Made by a program: the position numbers and the translations under genes. From NCBI RefSeq assembly GCF_029223865.1, contig NZ_CP119520.1, positions 2,108,001 through 2,172,000 of the forward strand: a DNA stretch of 64,000 nt, in the 5' to 3' direction. Origin of the DNA: Telluria mixta (GTDB lineage Bacteria > Pseudomonadota > Gammaproteobacteria > Burkholderiales > Burkholderiaceae_D). Position 1 is the first letter of the stretch; each line of letters opens with the position of its first letter. Positions 1-11,973 of this stretch are shown piece by piece. Under the pieces are notes generated by a model. That model ran no database searches, had not been told where the DNA came from, and worked only from the letters and a program-made list of their open reading frames with translations.

Positions 1-1749
1 GCCCGGCGCGAGCTCGTCGAGGAACGGGCCACGCGCGATGCCGTCGACGACCTGAACCAGGAAGTCGAGGAATTCGTGCGCGAAATCGCCGACCAGGCAG
101 ACGAGTTTGGCTTCGACCCGATGCTGTTCCTGCACGTGCTGGAAGAGCTGGAGACGTCCGAGCCGGCCGAATTCGTGTTCGACCGCATCCGCCAGCGCCT
201 GCTGCACGCCGGCGAGCGCGAGCAGGAAGAGCGCCACGCCGCGCGCACCAAGGAAAGCATCAACCTGGCCGAGTACCCGGCGTCGTTCGAGGTGGCCAGC
301 AAGATGGCGCGCCGCTTCATCGCGCTGCTGGGCCCGACCAACTCCGGCAAGACGCACCGCGCGATGGAACACCTGGCCCAGGCCGACAGTGGCGTCTACC
401 TGGCACCGCTGCGTCTGCTGGCGCTGGAAAACTACGAGCGCCTGCAGAATGCCGAGGGCAAGGACGGCGAGCCCATCAAGGTCAGCCTGATCACGGGTGA
501 GGAACGCCGCCTGGCGGAAGGCGCCACGCATGTCGCGAGCACCGTCGAGATGCTGGACACGAAAACGCCCGTGCAGGTCGCCGTCATCGACGAGATCCAG
601 ATGCTGGCCGACCGCGACCGCGGTGCCGCCTGGACGGCCGCCGTATGCGGTGCGCCGGCGTCGACCGTTTACCTCGTGGGCGCACCGGAAGCGCGGCGCG
701 CAATCGAGGCGCTGGCCGAGCGCCTGGAATGTCCGCTCGAAGTGCACGTGCTGAAACGCAAGGCACCGCTGTCGATGGAACCCGGCGCCGTGCGCAAGCT
801 ACGCAACCTGAAGCGGGGCGACGCCGTCATCGCCTTCTCGCGGCGCGAGGTGCTGATGTGGCGCGACATGATCACGGAGATGGGCCTGTCCGTCGCCACC
901 GTCTACGGCAATCTGTCTCCGGAAGTGCGGCGTGCGCAGGCCGAGCGCTTCCGCGAAGGGCAGGCCGACATCGTCGTCGGCACCGATGCCCTCGCGATGG
1001 GTTTGAACATGCCGATCCAGCGCATCGTGATGACGACGGCCGTCAAGTACAACGGTGTCGAGGAAGAAGAAATCTCGGCAGCGCTCGCCAAGCAAATCGC
1101 CGGCCGCGCGGGCCGCTACGGCGTCCACGAGGAAGGTTTCGTGGCCGGCTACGACGACGACACGCACGAGGTCATGCGCTCGTTGATGAAGGAAAAGATT
1201 CCGCCCGTACCGGCCAGCGGTTTCGCGGTGGCCCCGTCGCTGGAGCAACTGCATCGCATCTCGTCGGTGACGGGCGAGACGTCGCTGGTGAAGCTGCTCA
1301 AACGGTTCGTGCACAACATCGACGTGCCGGACGGCTTTTTCTACCCGCGCATCACGGAAGAACAGAACGAGCGCGCGGAATGGCTCGATACGCTGGACCT
1401 GAGCGTGGCGGAAAAATTCACGATGTCGCTCGTGCCCATCTCGACCAGGGTGCCCACGCTGGAAAGCGCGTGGTCGCATTGGGCGCAGTCGCTGGCGAAA
1501 CGGAAGGTCTGCAAGCTCCAGCCCCATCCACAGGAATTGTTCTGGCAAAACCTGCAGGAAGTCGAGGACACGTGCCGCATGTACTCGGCCTATGCCTGGC
1601 TCGGCTACCGTATGCCGGAATTCTTCCCCAGCATCGAGGAAGCGCAGACGCTGGCGCGCGAAGCATCCGAGCGCGTCGATGCGCTGCTGCAGCAGCAGAA
1701 TGCGGCCACGCGCAAGCGGCAGGCCAAGAAGGAGCGGGGGCGCTGGTGA
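1..1749 (+). CDS. SUV3-like DExH-box RNA helicase (5' end outside window)
   Basis: The reading frame is open from base 1, so the start codon lies upstream and about 582 residues are visible. Superfamily 2 helicase motifs are clear: a Walker A motif GPTNSGKT encoded near 331-354, a DEIQM motif II near 589, and the AGRAGR motif VI near 1105. The pattern around motif I, followed by YLAPLRLLALE, is typical of the SUV3/mitochondrial degradosome helicase family, which unwinds RNA. The C-terminal third resembles the SUV3 C-terminal region. The bacterial role is not well defined; RNA turnover is the family expectation. It converges on the small gene at 1771-1977, with no clear terminator between them. 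Confidence 0.85.
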   Translation, partial: ARRELVEERATRDAVDDLNQEVEEFVREIADQADEFGFDPMLFLHVLEELETSEPAEFVFDRIRQRLLHAGEREQEERHAARTKESINLAEYPASFEVASKMARRFIALLGPTNSGKTHRAMEHLAQADSGVYLAPLRLLALENYERLQNAEGKDGEPIKVSLITGEERRLAEGATHVASTVEMLDTKTPVQVAVIDEIQMLADRDRGAAWTAAVCGAPASTVYLVGAPEARRAIEALAERLECPLEVHVLKRKAPLSMEPGAVRKLRNLKRGDAVIAFSRREVLMWRDMITEMGLSVATVYGNLSPEVRRAQAERFREGQADIVVGTDALAMGLNMPIQRIVMTTAVKYNGVEEEEISAALAKQIAGRAGRYGVHEEGFVAGYDDDTHEVMRSLMKEKIPPVPASGFAVAPSLEQLHRISSVTGETSLVKLLKRFVHNIDVPDGFFYPRITEEQNERAEWLDTLDLSVAEKFTMSLVPISTRVPTLESAWSHWAQSLAKRKVCKLQPHPQELFWQNLQEVEDTCRMYSAYAWLGYRMPEFFPSIEEAQTLAREASERVDALLQQQNAATRKRQAKKERGRW

Positions 1750-1770
1750 GCCGGCGCAGGTAAGCTCGAT

Positions 1771-1977
1771 TCAAGGCAGCTGCCGGGCCCGCCCGACGGC
1801 TTCCAGCCATTCTTCCCACAGGGTCGGATCGCTCGTCCGGCCGTCTTTATCCAGCCGGTAGCCGGCCAGCAGGTCGGCCAAGTCGCTGGACTCCGTCAAG
1901 TCGACTTCGCGTTCGAGGAAGGCGAGCATGGCGCGGTAGGCCTGCTCGACCGTCAATGGTTGGTTGCTCGCGTCCAT
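1771..1977 (-). CDS. Small conserved-looking hypothetical protein (68 aa)
   Basis: This is a 68-residue acidic protein starting at ATG (1977). It has the pattern AYRAMLAFLE near residues 13-22, SSDLADLLAGY near 30-40 and DPTLWEEWLEA near 50-60. I recall small proteins of this shape as conserved hypotheticals in Proteobacteria, but I cannot name the family. No signal peptide or membrane segment is visible, so a cytoplasmic location is expected. It is convergent with the helicase and stands upstream of, and on the same strand as, the lipoprotein that follows at 2014. Codon usage matches the neighbours, which supports a real gene. Confidence 0.6.
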   Translation of the reverse strand: MDASNQPLTVEQAYRAMLAFLEREVDLTESSDLADLLAGYRLDKDGRTSDPTLWEEWLEAVGRARQLP

Positions 1978-2013
1978 GATCGTCTCCGTGTCGATGACGC
2001 CAGCTTACGCCGT

Positions 2014-2646
2014 TCACGGCAGGCAGCGCGCGGCGATGCCGGAACCCCCGGGGCCGGCATTTGCGATGTCGGCGGGCGGATAGCCATTGCCCAGCGCCAG
2101 CGTCCGACCGCCTTCGTAGCGCAGTCTCAACTGGTCGCCGGAATAGTCGGCCAGCGCGCGCGGGACATAGACGGCGAAGCGGTAATTCAGCTGCGCATAA
2201 TAGCCGTGCCGGAAGACCTTGCTCGACGGCCCGCGCTGGAGTTCGGCCGCGATCGCATCCGCGAGCGCGTCCGTGTCGAAGCGGCTGTTGATGTCGGCCG
2301 TGTCTTCCAGCCGCAGCGTGTACGGCCGCAGCGGCCCGTAGCGCTGGTCGCCGTATTGCACGCGGAGACGGTCAGCGTCGAAATAAAAACTGGGGATATT
2401 GGCGCCGGTGACGTCCAGGTCGCACAGCAGGAACACGGCCCAGAATCCGTGCGAGTCCAGCGGCAGCACGAACTGGACGGGCGCGTGGTTCGGCAGCCCG
2501 ACCGGGCTGGTGAAATCGATCCGGTGGACGTTGGCAACGTGCTGGTAATGCAACACCACGGTGTTGCGCAGACCGGTGTCCACGCTGCTGCAGCCTGCTG
2601 CCGCCAGCAGGCCCGCAACGAGGGCGTACTTGATCAGCTTGCGCAT
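2014..2646 (-). CDS. Putative outer-membrane or periplasmic lipoprotein (210 aa)
   Basis: The start at ATG 2646 is fixed by a strong AAAGGAGGA ribosome binding site five bases upstream, so an in-frame extension to 2685 is unlikely. The N-terminus has two lysine/arginine residues, a hydrophobic stretch and a lipobox ending LLAAAGC, indicating lipidation. The remainder contains no domain I can name. It is alternating polar and hydrophobic, suggesting a beta-rich fold (for example FYFDADRLRVQYG). It lies downstream of the tlpA-like gene on the same strand and may be its last operon partner. Function unknown. Confidence 0.75.
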   Translation of the reverse strand: MRKLIKYALVAGLLAAAGCSSVDTGLRNTVVLHYQHVANVHRIDFTSPVGLPNHAPVQFVLPLDSHGFWAVFLLCDLDVTGANIPSFYFDADRLRVQYGDQRYGPLRPYTLRLEDTADINSRFDTDALADAIAAELQRGPSSKVFRHGYYAQLNYRFAVYVPRALADYSGDQLRLRYEGGRTLALGNGYPPADIANAGPGGSGIAARCLP

Positions 2647-2726
2647 CGCATCCTCCTTTGCCGGCATCAAGCTTGTGCCGAACAAGACCTCGGCGTTTGC
2701 GGGAGGTCAGCGGTGTGCCGGAACCG

Positions 2727-3239
2727 TTACGATTTCAGAGATTTCTGCAGCAATGCGTGCAGCGATGCAAAATCCGGCTCGCCCAGGTAGCGCTTGAGGA
2801 TCTTGCCATCCTTGCCGATGACAAAGGTGGTCGGCGTCATGTTGACGTCGCCGAACTGCTTCGCCAGGTCGCCGCCCGAATCGAGCGCCACTTTGAAGGG
2901 CAGCTTGCGCGTCTCGGCGTAGTTCAAGACATAGTTTGGCGGATCGTAACTCATCGCCACGGCGACGAATTCCAGGCCGTCCTGCTTGAACTTGTTGTAC
3001 GTCTCGACCATCTGCGGCATTTCTTTCACGCAGGTAGTGCACGACGTCGCCCAGAAATTGACCATCACGACCTTACCCCGCAAGTCCTGCGAGCTGATCT
3101 TCTGGCCGGCGATGGTGATGAACGTGACGTCGGGCGCCTGCTGCTGCTGGCTGAACGTGGCGAAACCGATGCCGGCGATCGCCAGCACGGCCGCGCCGAT
3201 GGCGGCCGGCTTGATCCAGGTGCGTTGTGAAGTGGTCAT
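2727..3239 (-). CDS. TlpA/ResA-family membrane-anchored thioredoxin-like protein
   Basis: The protein has 170 residues with an N-terminal uncleaved signal/anchor (about residues 11-30) and a thioredoxin fold facing the periplasm. The redox motif is SCTTC, with cysteines at 67 and 70, inside VNFWATSCTTCVKEMP, the classic TlpA/ResA active-site context. The cis-proline loop MTPTTFVI is present near the C-terminus. Family members reduce disulfides in the periplasm, for example during cytochrome c maturation or copper insertion, or act as antioxidant thiol reductases; the exact partner cannot be read here. It lies 25 bp downstream of dolP and may be cotranscribed with the envelope cluster. Confidence 0.85.
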   Translation of the reverse strand: MTTSQRTWIKPAAIGAAVLAIAGIGFATFSQQQQAPDVTFITIAGQKISSQDLRGKVVMVNFWATSCTTCVKEMPQMVETYNKFKQDGLEFVAVAMSYDPPNYVLNYAETRKLPFKVALDSGGDLAKQFGDVNMTPTTFVIGKDGKILKRYLGEPDFASLHALLQKSLKS

Positions 3240-3264
3240 GGTCTCATCCCCATCAGCCGGTGTG

Positions 3265-4516
<1,252 letters not shown>

Positions 4517-4563
4517 TTATAGTGCAGTGGCAATGCCCGGCGATCAAGGTCAGCAAAAAATGC

Positions 4564-4923
4564 TTACACTTCAATGGCGTTCCTTAACCATTCGACATGA
4601 GCTCCGTCGATGGCGACGACGTCGATGCGGCAGGGCGGCAGGCGATTGAAACGTTGTAAATAAAACTGGGCGGCGCGGATGATGCGGCGAATCTTCGCCG
4701 GCGTGATGCTTTCCGCCGCGCCGACTGGGGCCCCGGCCGCGCGCTGGCGCACTTCCACGAACACGAGGGTGGCGCCGTCGCGCAGGATCAGGTCGATTTC
4801 TCCCAGCTTGCACTGGAAGTTCGCTTCCACCAGGACGAGACCGTGGCGTTCGAGCCAGGCCAGCGCCACGTCTTCCCACGCCCGCCCCTGCTCCTGCTTG
4901 CGCGACAGCCGGGTCGGCCACAT
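4564..4923 (-). CDS. yraN: YraN family (UPF0102) predicted endonuclease-fold protein
   Basis: This 119-residue protein has the UPF0102 signature GEIDLILRDG around residues 41-50 followed by LVFVEVRQR. The acidic residues and the E-x-K/R-like arrangement resemble the restriction-endonuclease/Holliday-junction-resolvase fold. Its biological role is not settled. The start ATG (4923) follows the stop of the upstream lpoA-type gene by one base, showing tight coupling. Longer in-frame extensions into lpoA are rejected because they would only read the alternate frame of that gene. Confidence 0.85.
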   Translation of the reverse strand: MWPTRLSRKQEQGRAWEDVALAWLERHGLVLVEANFQCKLGEIDLILRDGATLVFVEVRQRAAGAPVGAAESITPAKIRRIIRAAQFYLQRFNRLPPCRIDVVAIDGAHVEWLRNAIEV

Positions 4924-4924
4924 G

Positions 4925-6166
4925 TCAGCGGCCCTTGTCGACGGGCTCGAACGCGCCGCCGCGGACGACGACGGCCGCTTCGACCCGCTGCAGCTGCAAC
5001 TGGCCGCCGGGGCCGGCGACCACGTCGAGCCGCCCCGTGACGCCATCCACGCCGAACGGCGCGCCATCCCGCAGCGCCAGTTCGCGCGCGACGCGGAAGG
5101 CATCGATGCCGAGGGCGTACAGACGGTCCATGTCGAGCGGCTGTTCCGTATTCAGCGGCCGCGGGTAGACCATCACGGCCGGGTGGTCGGGCAGCACGAT
5201 CCACGGCAGGTCGAGGAGGCGCACGCCGTCGAGGCCAGGGACGTCCGGCGCCGCCGACCGCCCCGGATTCGCCGGCCCGCCGCCGTAGCAGGGGAGCGCG
5301 GCGGCCAGCGCGCGTACGGGGCGTAACGCCGTGCTGTCGAGCGCGGCGAACAGCAGGTCCGGTGGGTCGATCTCCAGTTTCTGCTTCAGTTCCTCGATGG
5401 CCGCCTTGCCCCCTTCGCCGGACGGTACCGCGAAGCGCTGGTTCGTGTGGCCCAACTGGACCCAGCGCCCCTCGAACGCACCGGCCGCCCGCTGCGCCCA
5501 GGCCGCGCCGCCCGTGAGGATCAGGGCGCGGCCGTGCGGATGCTCGCGCGCGGCCCAGTCCGCCACCTGGCGCGCCTCATCCTCGATCGACAGCCCGACC
5601 ACGAGCATTCCGCGCGGTACTGTCGTCCGGGACACGCCTGTCCGGCCTTCAGGCACGCTCAGCACGACGGTCGGCCGCGTGACGGCGTCGCTGTCGGCCA
5701 GCGCCGCGACGGCGGAACGCGCCAGCGGGCCGACGATGATGTCGCTGGCCACGGCCGCGCGCGCGTAGGCGTCGAGCACGTCGCGCGGCGCGTCGCCCGT
5801 CGAGACGACCTCGGCCTTGAAGCCCGTGCCGTCCCGTTCCATGCCGGCCATAAAGCCGGCGCGGACGGCTTCGGCCGCTGTCGCCAGCGTGGCGGAGCGC
5901 ATCGGCAGCAGCAGGGCGATGCGGATCGGCACAGCGGACGGTGGCGGCGGTGGAGCGGGTTCGTTCGGTGGCGGTCGGGCAGGTCTCGGCTGGATGGCCG
6001 GATCCAGCATGGCGAGAAGGGGAGCGGGCGCACTTGTGTTAGTGTCCACGGACGCGCACAATCGCTGCGGCCCGGCACATGGCGTGCCGGCCAGGGCATA
6101 ACCACCCAGGCTCATCAAGATGAGCAGCCAGGCCAGCCGGGCGCACAATGCCTCGAGAATCTTCAT
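4925..6166 (-). CDS. Short LpoA-type penicillin-binding protein activator (LppC family)
   Basis: The protein has 413 residues starting MKILEAL, with a signal peptide, a proline-rich linker (about residues 70-95) and a periplasmic binding-protein type I fold of the LppC/LpoA family (IRIALLLPMRS onward). E. coli LpoA activates PBP1A and has about 680 residues with an N-terminal TPR-like domain; that domain is absent here, as is usual for shorter betaproteobacterial homologues. No clean lipobox cysteine is seen, so the mature form may be soluble. It heads the lpoA-yraN-diaA-dolP run and is divergent from rsmI with only 13 bp between the two chosen starts. Confidence 0.8.
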   Translation of the reverse strand: MKILEALCARLAWLLILMSLGGYALAGTPCAGPQRLCASVDTNTSAPAPLLAMLDPAIQPRPARPPPNEPAPPPPPSAVPIRIALLLPMRSATLATAAEAVRAGFMAGMERDGTGFKAEVVSTGDAPRDVLDAYARAAVASDIIVGPLARSAVAALADSDAVTRPTVVLSVPEGRTGVSRTTVPRGMLVVGLSIEDEARQVADWAAREHPHGRALILTGGAAWAQRAAGAFEGRWVQLGHTNQRFAVPSGEGGKAAIEELKQKLEIDPPDLLFAALDSTALRPVRALAAALPCYGGGPANPGRSAAPDVPGLDGVRLLDLPWIVLPDHPAVMVYPRPLNTEQPLDMDRLYALGIDAFRVARELALRDGAPFGVDGVTGRLDVVAGPGGQLQLQRVEAAVVVRGGAFEPVDKGR

Positions 6167-6179
6167 CCGTATCCCCAAC

Positions 6180-7088
6180 ATGACAGAAACCCAGTCCAGC
6201 CAGATCGCCCAACTGCCCGTCATGGGCGAGGCCGCCCAGCAGTCCTATCCTACCGCAACGCTTTACGTGGTGGCCACACCCATCGGCAACGTCACCGACA
6301 TCACGCTGCGCGCGCTGCACGTGCTGCTGCTGGCCGACGTCGTCGCCTGCGAGGACACGCGCAAGACCGGCGCGCTGCTGACGCGCTTCGGCTTGAACAA
6401 GCAGATGATCGCTGCGCACCAGCACAACGAACGCGAAGTCGCCGAGAAAATCATCACGCGCCTGCGCGCGGGCGAACGCGTGGCGCTCGTGTCGGATGCG
6501 GGCACGCCGGCCGTGTCCGACCCGGGCGCGCGCATCGTCGACGCCGTGCGCGACGCCGGCCTGCACGTCGTCCCCGTGCCCGGCTCATCGGCTGCCATCG
6601 CGGCGCTGTCGGCAAGTGGCCTCGTGAACGACCGCTTCTATTTTGTCGGCTTCCTGCCCGCGAAGACGAAGCAGCGCGAAGCGGAACTGGCCACGCTCAA
6701 GGCCGTGCCGGCGACGCTCGTGTTCTATGAGGCACCGCATCGCATCATGGACTGTGTGGAATCTCTCGTCGCCGCATTCGAGCCGACGCGCCAGGTGGTC
6801 TTTGCGCGTGAGCTTACGAAATTGTTCGAGGAAATCCACCGCTGCCCGCTTTCTGACGCCCTGGCTTGGGTGAAGGCCGATGCCAACCGCGAACGCGGCG
6901 AATTCGTCGTGCTGGTCGAGGGCGCGCAGACGGAGGACGATGAAGGCGATGTCGAAGCGGAGCGCGTGCTGCGCATCCTGCTGGAAGAGTGTTCGGTGAA
7001 ACAGGCCGCCGCGCTGGCGGCGCAGATCACCGGGAAAAAGAAGAACGCGTTGTACGAGCGGGCATTGCAGATCAAGGGCGCCGAGTAG
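6180..7088 (+). CDS. rsmI: 16S rRNA (cytidine-1402-2'-O)-methyltransferase RsmI
   Basis: This 302-residue SAM-dependent enzyme methylates the 2'-O of C1402 in the decoding centre of 16S rRNA. The family signatures VATPIGNVTDITLRAL, CEDTRKTGALL and SDAGTPAVSDPG are all present, and the C-terminal helical region is complete. The start ATG at 6180 lacks a recognisable ribosome binding site. An alternative ATG at 6222 would leave more room between this gene and divergent lpoA. Its place next to lpoA matches the E. coli rsmI/lpoA arrangement. Confidence 0.92.
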   Translation: MTETQSSQIAQLPVMGEAAQQSYPTATLYVVATPIGNVTDITLRALHVLLLADVVACEDTRKTGALLTRFGLNKQMIAAHQHNEREVAEKIITRLRAGERVALVSDAGTPAVSDPGARIVDAVRDAGLHVVPVPGSSAAIAALSASGLVNDRFYFVGFLPAKTKQREAELATLKAVPATLVFYEAPHRIMDCVESLVAAFEPTRQVVFARELTKLFEEIHRCPLSDALAWVKADANRERGEFVVLVEGAQTEDDEGDVEAERVLRILLEECSVKQAAALAAQITGKKKNALYERALQIKGAE

Positions 7089-7094
7089 GCATCG

Positions 7095-7727
7095 TTACCA
7101 CTTGCACCCGCTGTCCTTCTTGTCCATCGCGAGGAAGATCGGCGCCAGCAAGCCCCCGGGCACGCCATCCTTGCAGTCCGGCCGCTTGGCCTGCTTGATC
7201 GCCCGTTCGAACTTGCTTTCCGTTTGCAGTTGCGGTTTCGGCAAGCGTTCGAGCGCCGTGCCCACCTTGTCCGGATCGGGTTCGTTGGCCAGCTTCGACG
7301 CCATGCCGCGCGCCATGCTGCGGGCGGCGTCGACGTCGAAATGCCGCGTCGTCGCAGGTTCCGGCGGCGGCGCGGGCGTGTCCGGTGCCGGTTTCACGGC
7401 ATAGGTTTCCTCGGTCGACTGGCGTTTTTCCACTGGCACGGCGATCACGGGGCGGGTTTTCTTGGCGGGAGGCTGCGCGCGCGGGATCGGTTTGGCCGGC
7501 GTCTCGGCCGGTTTCACTTCGACGGGCGGCGCTGGCGGCGGCGGCGCGGCTTGTAAACGGATCGTGAGCCGTTCCGGCGGCGCGGCGGGCAACGTCGTTG
7601 CGGGCTGGCGATAGACAGCGAGCAGCACCACGTGCGCGAGCACCGACAGCGCAATGCCCGCCGCGATGCGGTTGACCTGCTTGCGGTCGGGGAGGGCGCC
7701 GTCGATGTTGTCGATTGCAAACGTCAC
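7095..7727 (-). CDS. TonB-like membrane-anchored proline-rich protein
   Basis: I choose GTG 7727 because an AGGTGA ribosome binding site lies five bases upstream; upstream extension would run through tRNA-Pro. The 210-residue product has one transmembrane anchor (about residues 21-39). A proline/lysine-rich stretch (about 45-140) with PPPAPP- and PAKPIPRAQPP-type runs follows, then a short C-terminal domain with two cysteines (residues near 184 and 208). The layout resembles TonB-type energy transducers, but the usual TonB C-terminal domain is not recognisable. It could instead be a periplasm-spanning structural protein. It is convergent with rsmI. Confidence 0.65.
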   Translation of the reverse strand: MTFAIDNIDGALPDRKQVNRIAAGIALSVLAHVVLLAVYRQPATTLPAAPPERLTIRLQAAPPPPAPPVEVKPAETPAKPIPRAQPPAKKTRPVIAVPVEKRQSTEETYAVKPAPDTPAPPPEPATTRHFDVDAARSMARGMASKLANEPDPDKVGTALERLPKPQLQTESKFERAIKQAKRPDCKDGVPGGLLAPIFLAMDKKDSGCKW

Positions 7728-7807
7728 GTCTTCACCTGTACGGAAAACCACGAATTCACGGGCTTTCCTTGACCTGGACAGTACCCGGACGGTATGATGG
7801 CTGTCTT

Positions 7808-7884
<77 letters not shown>

Positions 7885-7894
7885 GTATAGCAAG

Positions 7895-7922
7895 AGGCCG
7901 ACGAGAGATCGTCGGCCTTTTT
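7895..7922 (+). terminator. Rho-independent terminator after tRNA-Pro
   Basis: A perfect 10-bp stem AGGCCGACGA/TCGTCGGCCT with a GAGA tetraloop is followed by a T-rich tract. It terminates tRNA-Pro. Because the HMG-CoA lyase gene ends at 7929 on the other strand, it may act in both directions. Confidence 0.9.
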
Positions 7923-7928
7923 CATTTG

Positions 7929-8843
7929 TTACAAGCTCTTCTTCGCCAATAACGCATTGCCCGCGCGGCTCGCGCCCTTGCGGCCGAGATGCTGCGAAAT
8001 GAACGCGCCCGCCTCCACGACGAGATCGAGGTCGATGCCCGTCTCGATACCCAGTCCGTTCAGCATGTAGACCACATCCTCCGTCGCCACGTTGCCCGTC
8101 GCCCCCTTTGCATACGGGCAACCGCCCAGGCCCGACACGGACGAGTGGAAGATCGTGACGCCCAGTTCCAGGCTGGCGTAGATGTTGGCGAGTGCCTGGC
8201 CGTAGGTGTCGTGGAAGTGGCCGGAGATGCGGTCCAGCGCGAACGCGCGCGCCGCCGCTTCCATCACGGCCTGCGTCTTGCGTGGGGTCGAGACGCCGAT
8301 CGTGTCGGCGATGTCGATTTCATCGCAGCCGAGGTCGCGCATGCGGCCCACGACGTCGGCGACGGCATCCAGCGGCACGTCGCCCTGGTACGGGCAGCCG
8401 AACGCGCAGCTGATGCTGCCGCGCAGGCGCAGGCCGTTGTCCTTCGCTGCTTTCGCCACGGGTTCGAAGCGCGCGATGGATTCCGCGATCGAGCAGTTGA
8501 TGTTCCGCTGCGAGAACGCTTCCGACGCGGAGCCGAAGATCACGACTTCATCCGCTTTTGCGGCCAGCGCCGCCTCGAAGCCCTGCATGTTCGGCGTCAG
8601 CGCGGAATACAGCGTGCCGGGACGGCGCGCGATGCCGGCCATGACCTCCGTGCTGGTCGCCATTTGCGGCACCCACTTCGGCGAGACGAACGACGCCGCC
8701 TCGATATTGCGGAAGCCCGCGCGGGAAAGGCGGTCGACCAGTTCGATCTTGACCGCGGCGGACACCGCTTCCTTTTCGTTCTGCAGCCCGTCGCGCGGGC
8801 CGACCTCGACGATCCTGACGTGTTTGGGGAGTGAATTGTGCAT
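7929..8843 (-). CDS. mvaB: Hydroxymethylglutaryl-CoA lyase
   Basis: The 304-residue TIM-barrel enzyme cleaves HMG-CoA to acetoacetate and acetyl-CoA, the last step of leucine degradation. The N-terminal EVGPRDGLQNE metal/substrate motif is present, as are the metal-binding HFHDTYGQALAN region and the loop GLGGCPYAKGATGNVATED with the active-site cysteine. The gene is the last of the leucine-catabolism run on the minus strand and would be called liuE in that pathway. A 9-bp gap separates it from the upstream hydroxyacid dehydrogenase gene. Confidence 0.93.
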   Translation of the reverse strand: MHNSLPKHVRIVEVGPRDGLQNEKEAVSAAVKIELVDRLSRAGFRNIEAASFVSPKWVPQMATSTEVMAGIARRPGTLYSALTPNMQGFEAALAAKADEVVIFGSASEAFSQRNINCSIAESIARFEPVAKAAKDNGLRLRGSISCAFGCPYQGDVPLDAVADVVGRMRDLGCDEIDIADTIGVSTPRKTQAVMEAAARAFALDRISGHFHDTYGQALANIYASLELGVTIFHSSVSGLGGCPYAKGATGNVATEDVVYMLNGLGIETGIDLDLVVEAGAFISQHLGRKGASRAGNALLAKKSL

Positions 8844-8852
8844 GGTGGTTTC

Positions 8853-9794
8853 CTAGTAGCCGCGGGCGCGGTCGACGATGTCGTCGATGGCCTCGCCCCG
8901 TTCCAGCTTCTCGATCTTCGCCGCGATCTGGCGCACCGCTTCCTCGCGCAGGGTGAGCGCGGAGATGTGCGGCGTGATGGTGATGCGCGGCTCGTTCCAG
9001 AACGGATGCGGGGCCGGCAGCGGTTCGTTGCGGAACACGTCCAGGGTGGCGCCCGCGATGTGGCCGGCGCGGATCAACGCCAGCAGGTCCGGCTCGGCCA
9101 GCAGCGCGCCGCGTGCCACGTTGATCACGTAGGCGCCTTCGGGCAGCTGCGACAGGTGCGCGCGGTCGAGCAGGTTCGTCGTCTCGGGCGTGAGCGGCAG
9201 CATGCAGACGAGGACCTGCGTGCCGGACAAAAAATCGCCCAGTTCGTCCATGCCGGCAAAGCATGGCACGCCCGGCACGTCCTTCGGCGACCGGCTCCAG
9301 CCGCGCACGGGAAACCCGAGCTGGCGCAGGGTGCGCAGCACGGGCATCCCGAGCTTGCCGAGGCCCAGCACGCCGACGGTGAAGTCGGCCTTGCGACGGC
9401 GCGTTTCCAGCGGGTTCCAGATGCCCTGGCGCGCCTGCTGTTCGTAATCGTCGAAGCGGCGGAAGTAGCGCAGGGTCGCATACGCCACGTACTCCGCCAT
9501 CTGCTCGGCCATGCCCGCATCGCCCAGGCGGACGATGGGGACGGGCGGCAGCGCGTCGCCGAACTTCAGCAGCGCGTCGACGCCGGCGCCCATCAGGAAG
9601 ATCGCCTTCACGTGAGCCAGCTGGTCGAGCAGCTGCGGCGTCGGCGCCCACACGACGGCGTAGTCGCAAGGTGGTTGCGACGCCAGCGACATGTTCTCGC
9701 GCCACACGACGGTCTCCGCGTGCGGCAATGCATCAGCAAAATCACGGGCCCACGGTTCGATGACACCGTCACCCCTGTACAGCAGTATCCGCAT
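8853..9794 (-). CDS. ghrA: D-2-hydroxyacid dehydrogenase, glyoxylate/hydroxypyruvate reductase A type
   Basis: The 313-residue NAD(P)-dependent enzyme resembles GhrA. The Rossmann motif is GVLGLGKLGMPV, and the NVARGALL and PHISAL motifs carry the catalytic arginine and histidine, with FRNEPLP between them. GhrA enzymes reduce glyoxylate and hydroxypyruvate. Tandem ATGs at 9797 and 9794 follow AGGAGA; 9794 gives seven-base spacing. It sits between mccA and mvaB although no step of leucine breakdown requires it, so its cotranscription is unexplained. Annotation as GhrA is by similarity of motifs; the true 2-oxoacid substrate is uncertain. Confidence 0.8.
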   Translation of the reverse strand: MRILLYRGDGVIEPWARDFADALPHAETVVWRENMSLASQPPCDYAVVWAPTPQLLDQLAHVKAIFLMGAGVDALLKFGDALPPVPIVRLGDAGMAEQMAEYVAYATLRYFRRFDDYEQQARQGIWNPLETRRRKADFTVGVLGLGKLGMPVLRTLRQLGFPVRGWSRSPKDVPGVPCFAGMDELGDFLSGTQVLVCMLPLTPETTNLLDRAHLSQLPEGAYVINVARGALLAEPDLLALIRAGHIAGATLDVFRNEPLPAPHPFWNEPRITITPHISALTLREEAVRQIAAKIEKLERGEAIDDIVDRARGY

Positions 9795-9876
9795 CATTCG
9801 TCTCCTGATAATTGTTATGGATTGCGTGTGCTGTCTCGTTGGTGTTTCTGCGCCGTGGTCTCCGCCACGGCGTGTA

Positions 9877-11886
<2,010 letters not shown>

Positions 11887-11920
11887 GGGTGTCTCGTCTG
11901 TTTTATATGTTGTGAAACTC

Positions 11921-11961
11921 GGCTTGTGGCCTGTGACTTCGATAAAACCTGGCTTGTGGCC
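11921..11961. repeat. Two direct copies of GGCTTGTGGCC upstream of the biotin-carboxylase gene
   Basis: The 11-mer GGCTTGTGGCC occurs at 11921-11931 and 11951-11961, exactly 30 bp apart. Both lie in the 109-bp gap between bioB and the carboxylase alpha gene. The decamer GGCTTGTGGC recurs at 18830-18839, just upstream of the carboxyltransferase subunit gene. On the minus strand (the coding strand) it reads GCCACAAGCC. Shared placement before both subunit genes suggests a cis-regulatory element, but this is inference. Confidence 0.5.
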
Positions 11962-11973
11962 CGACAGCGTTGT

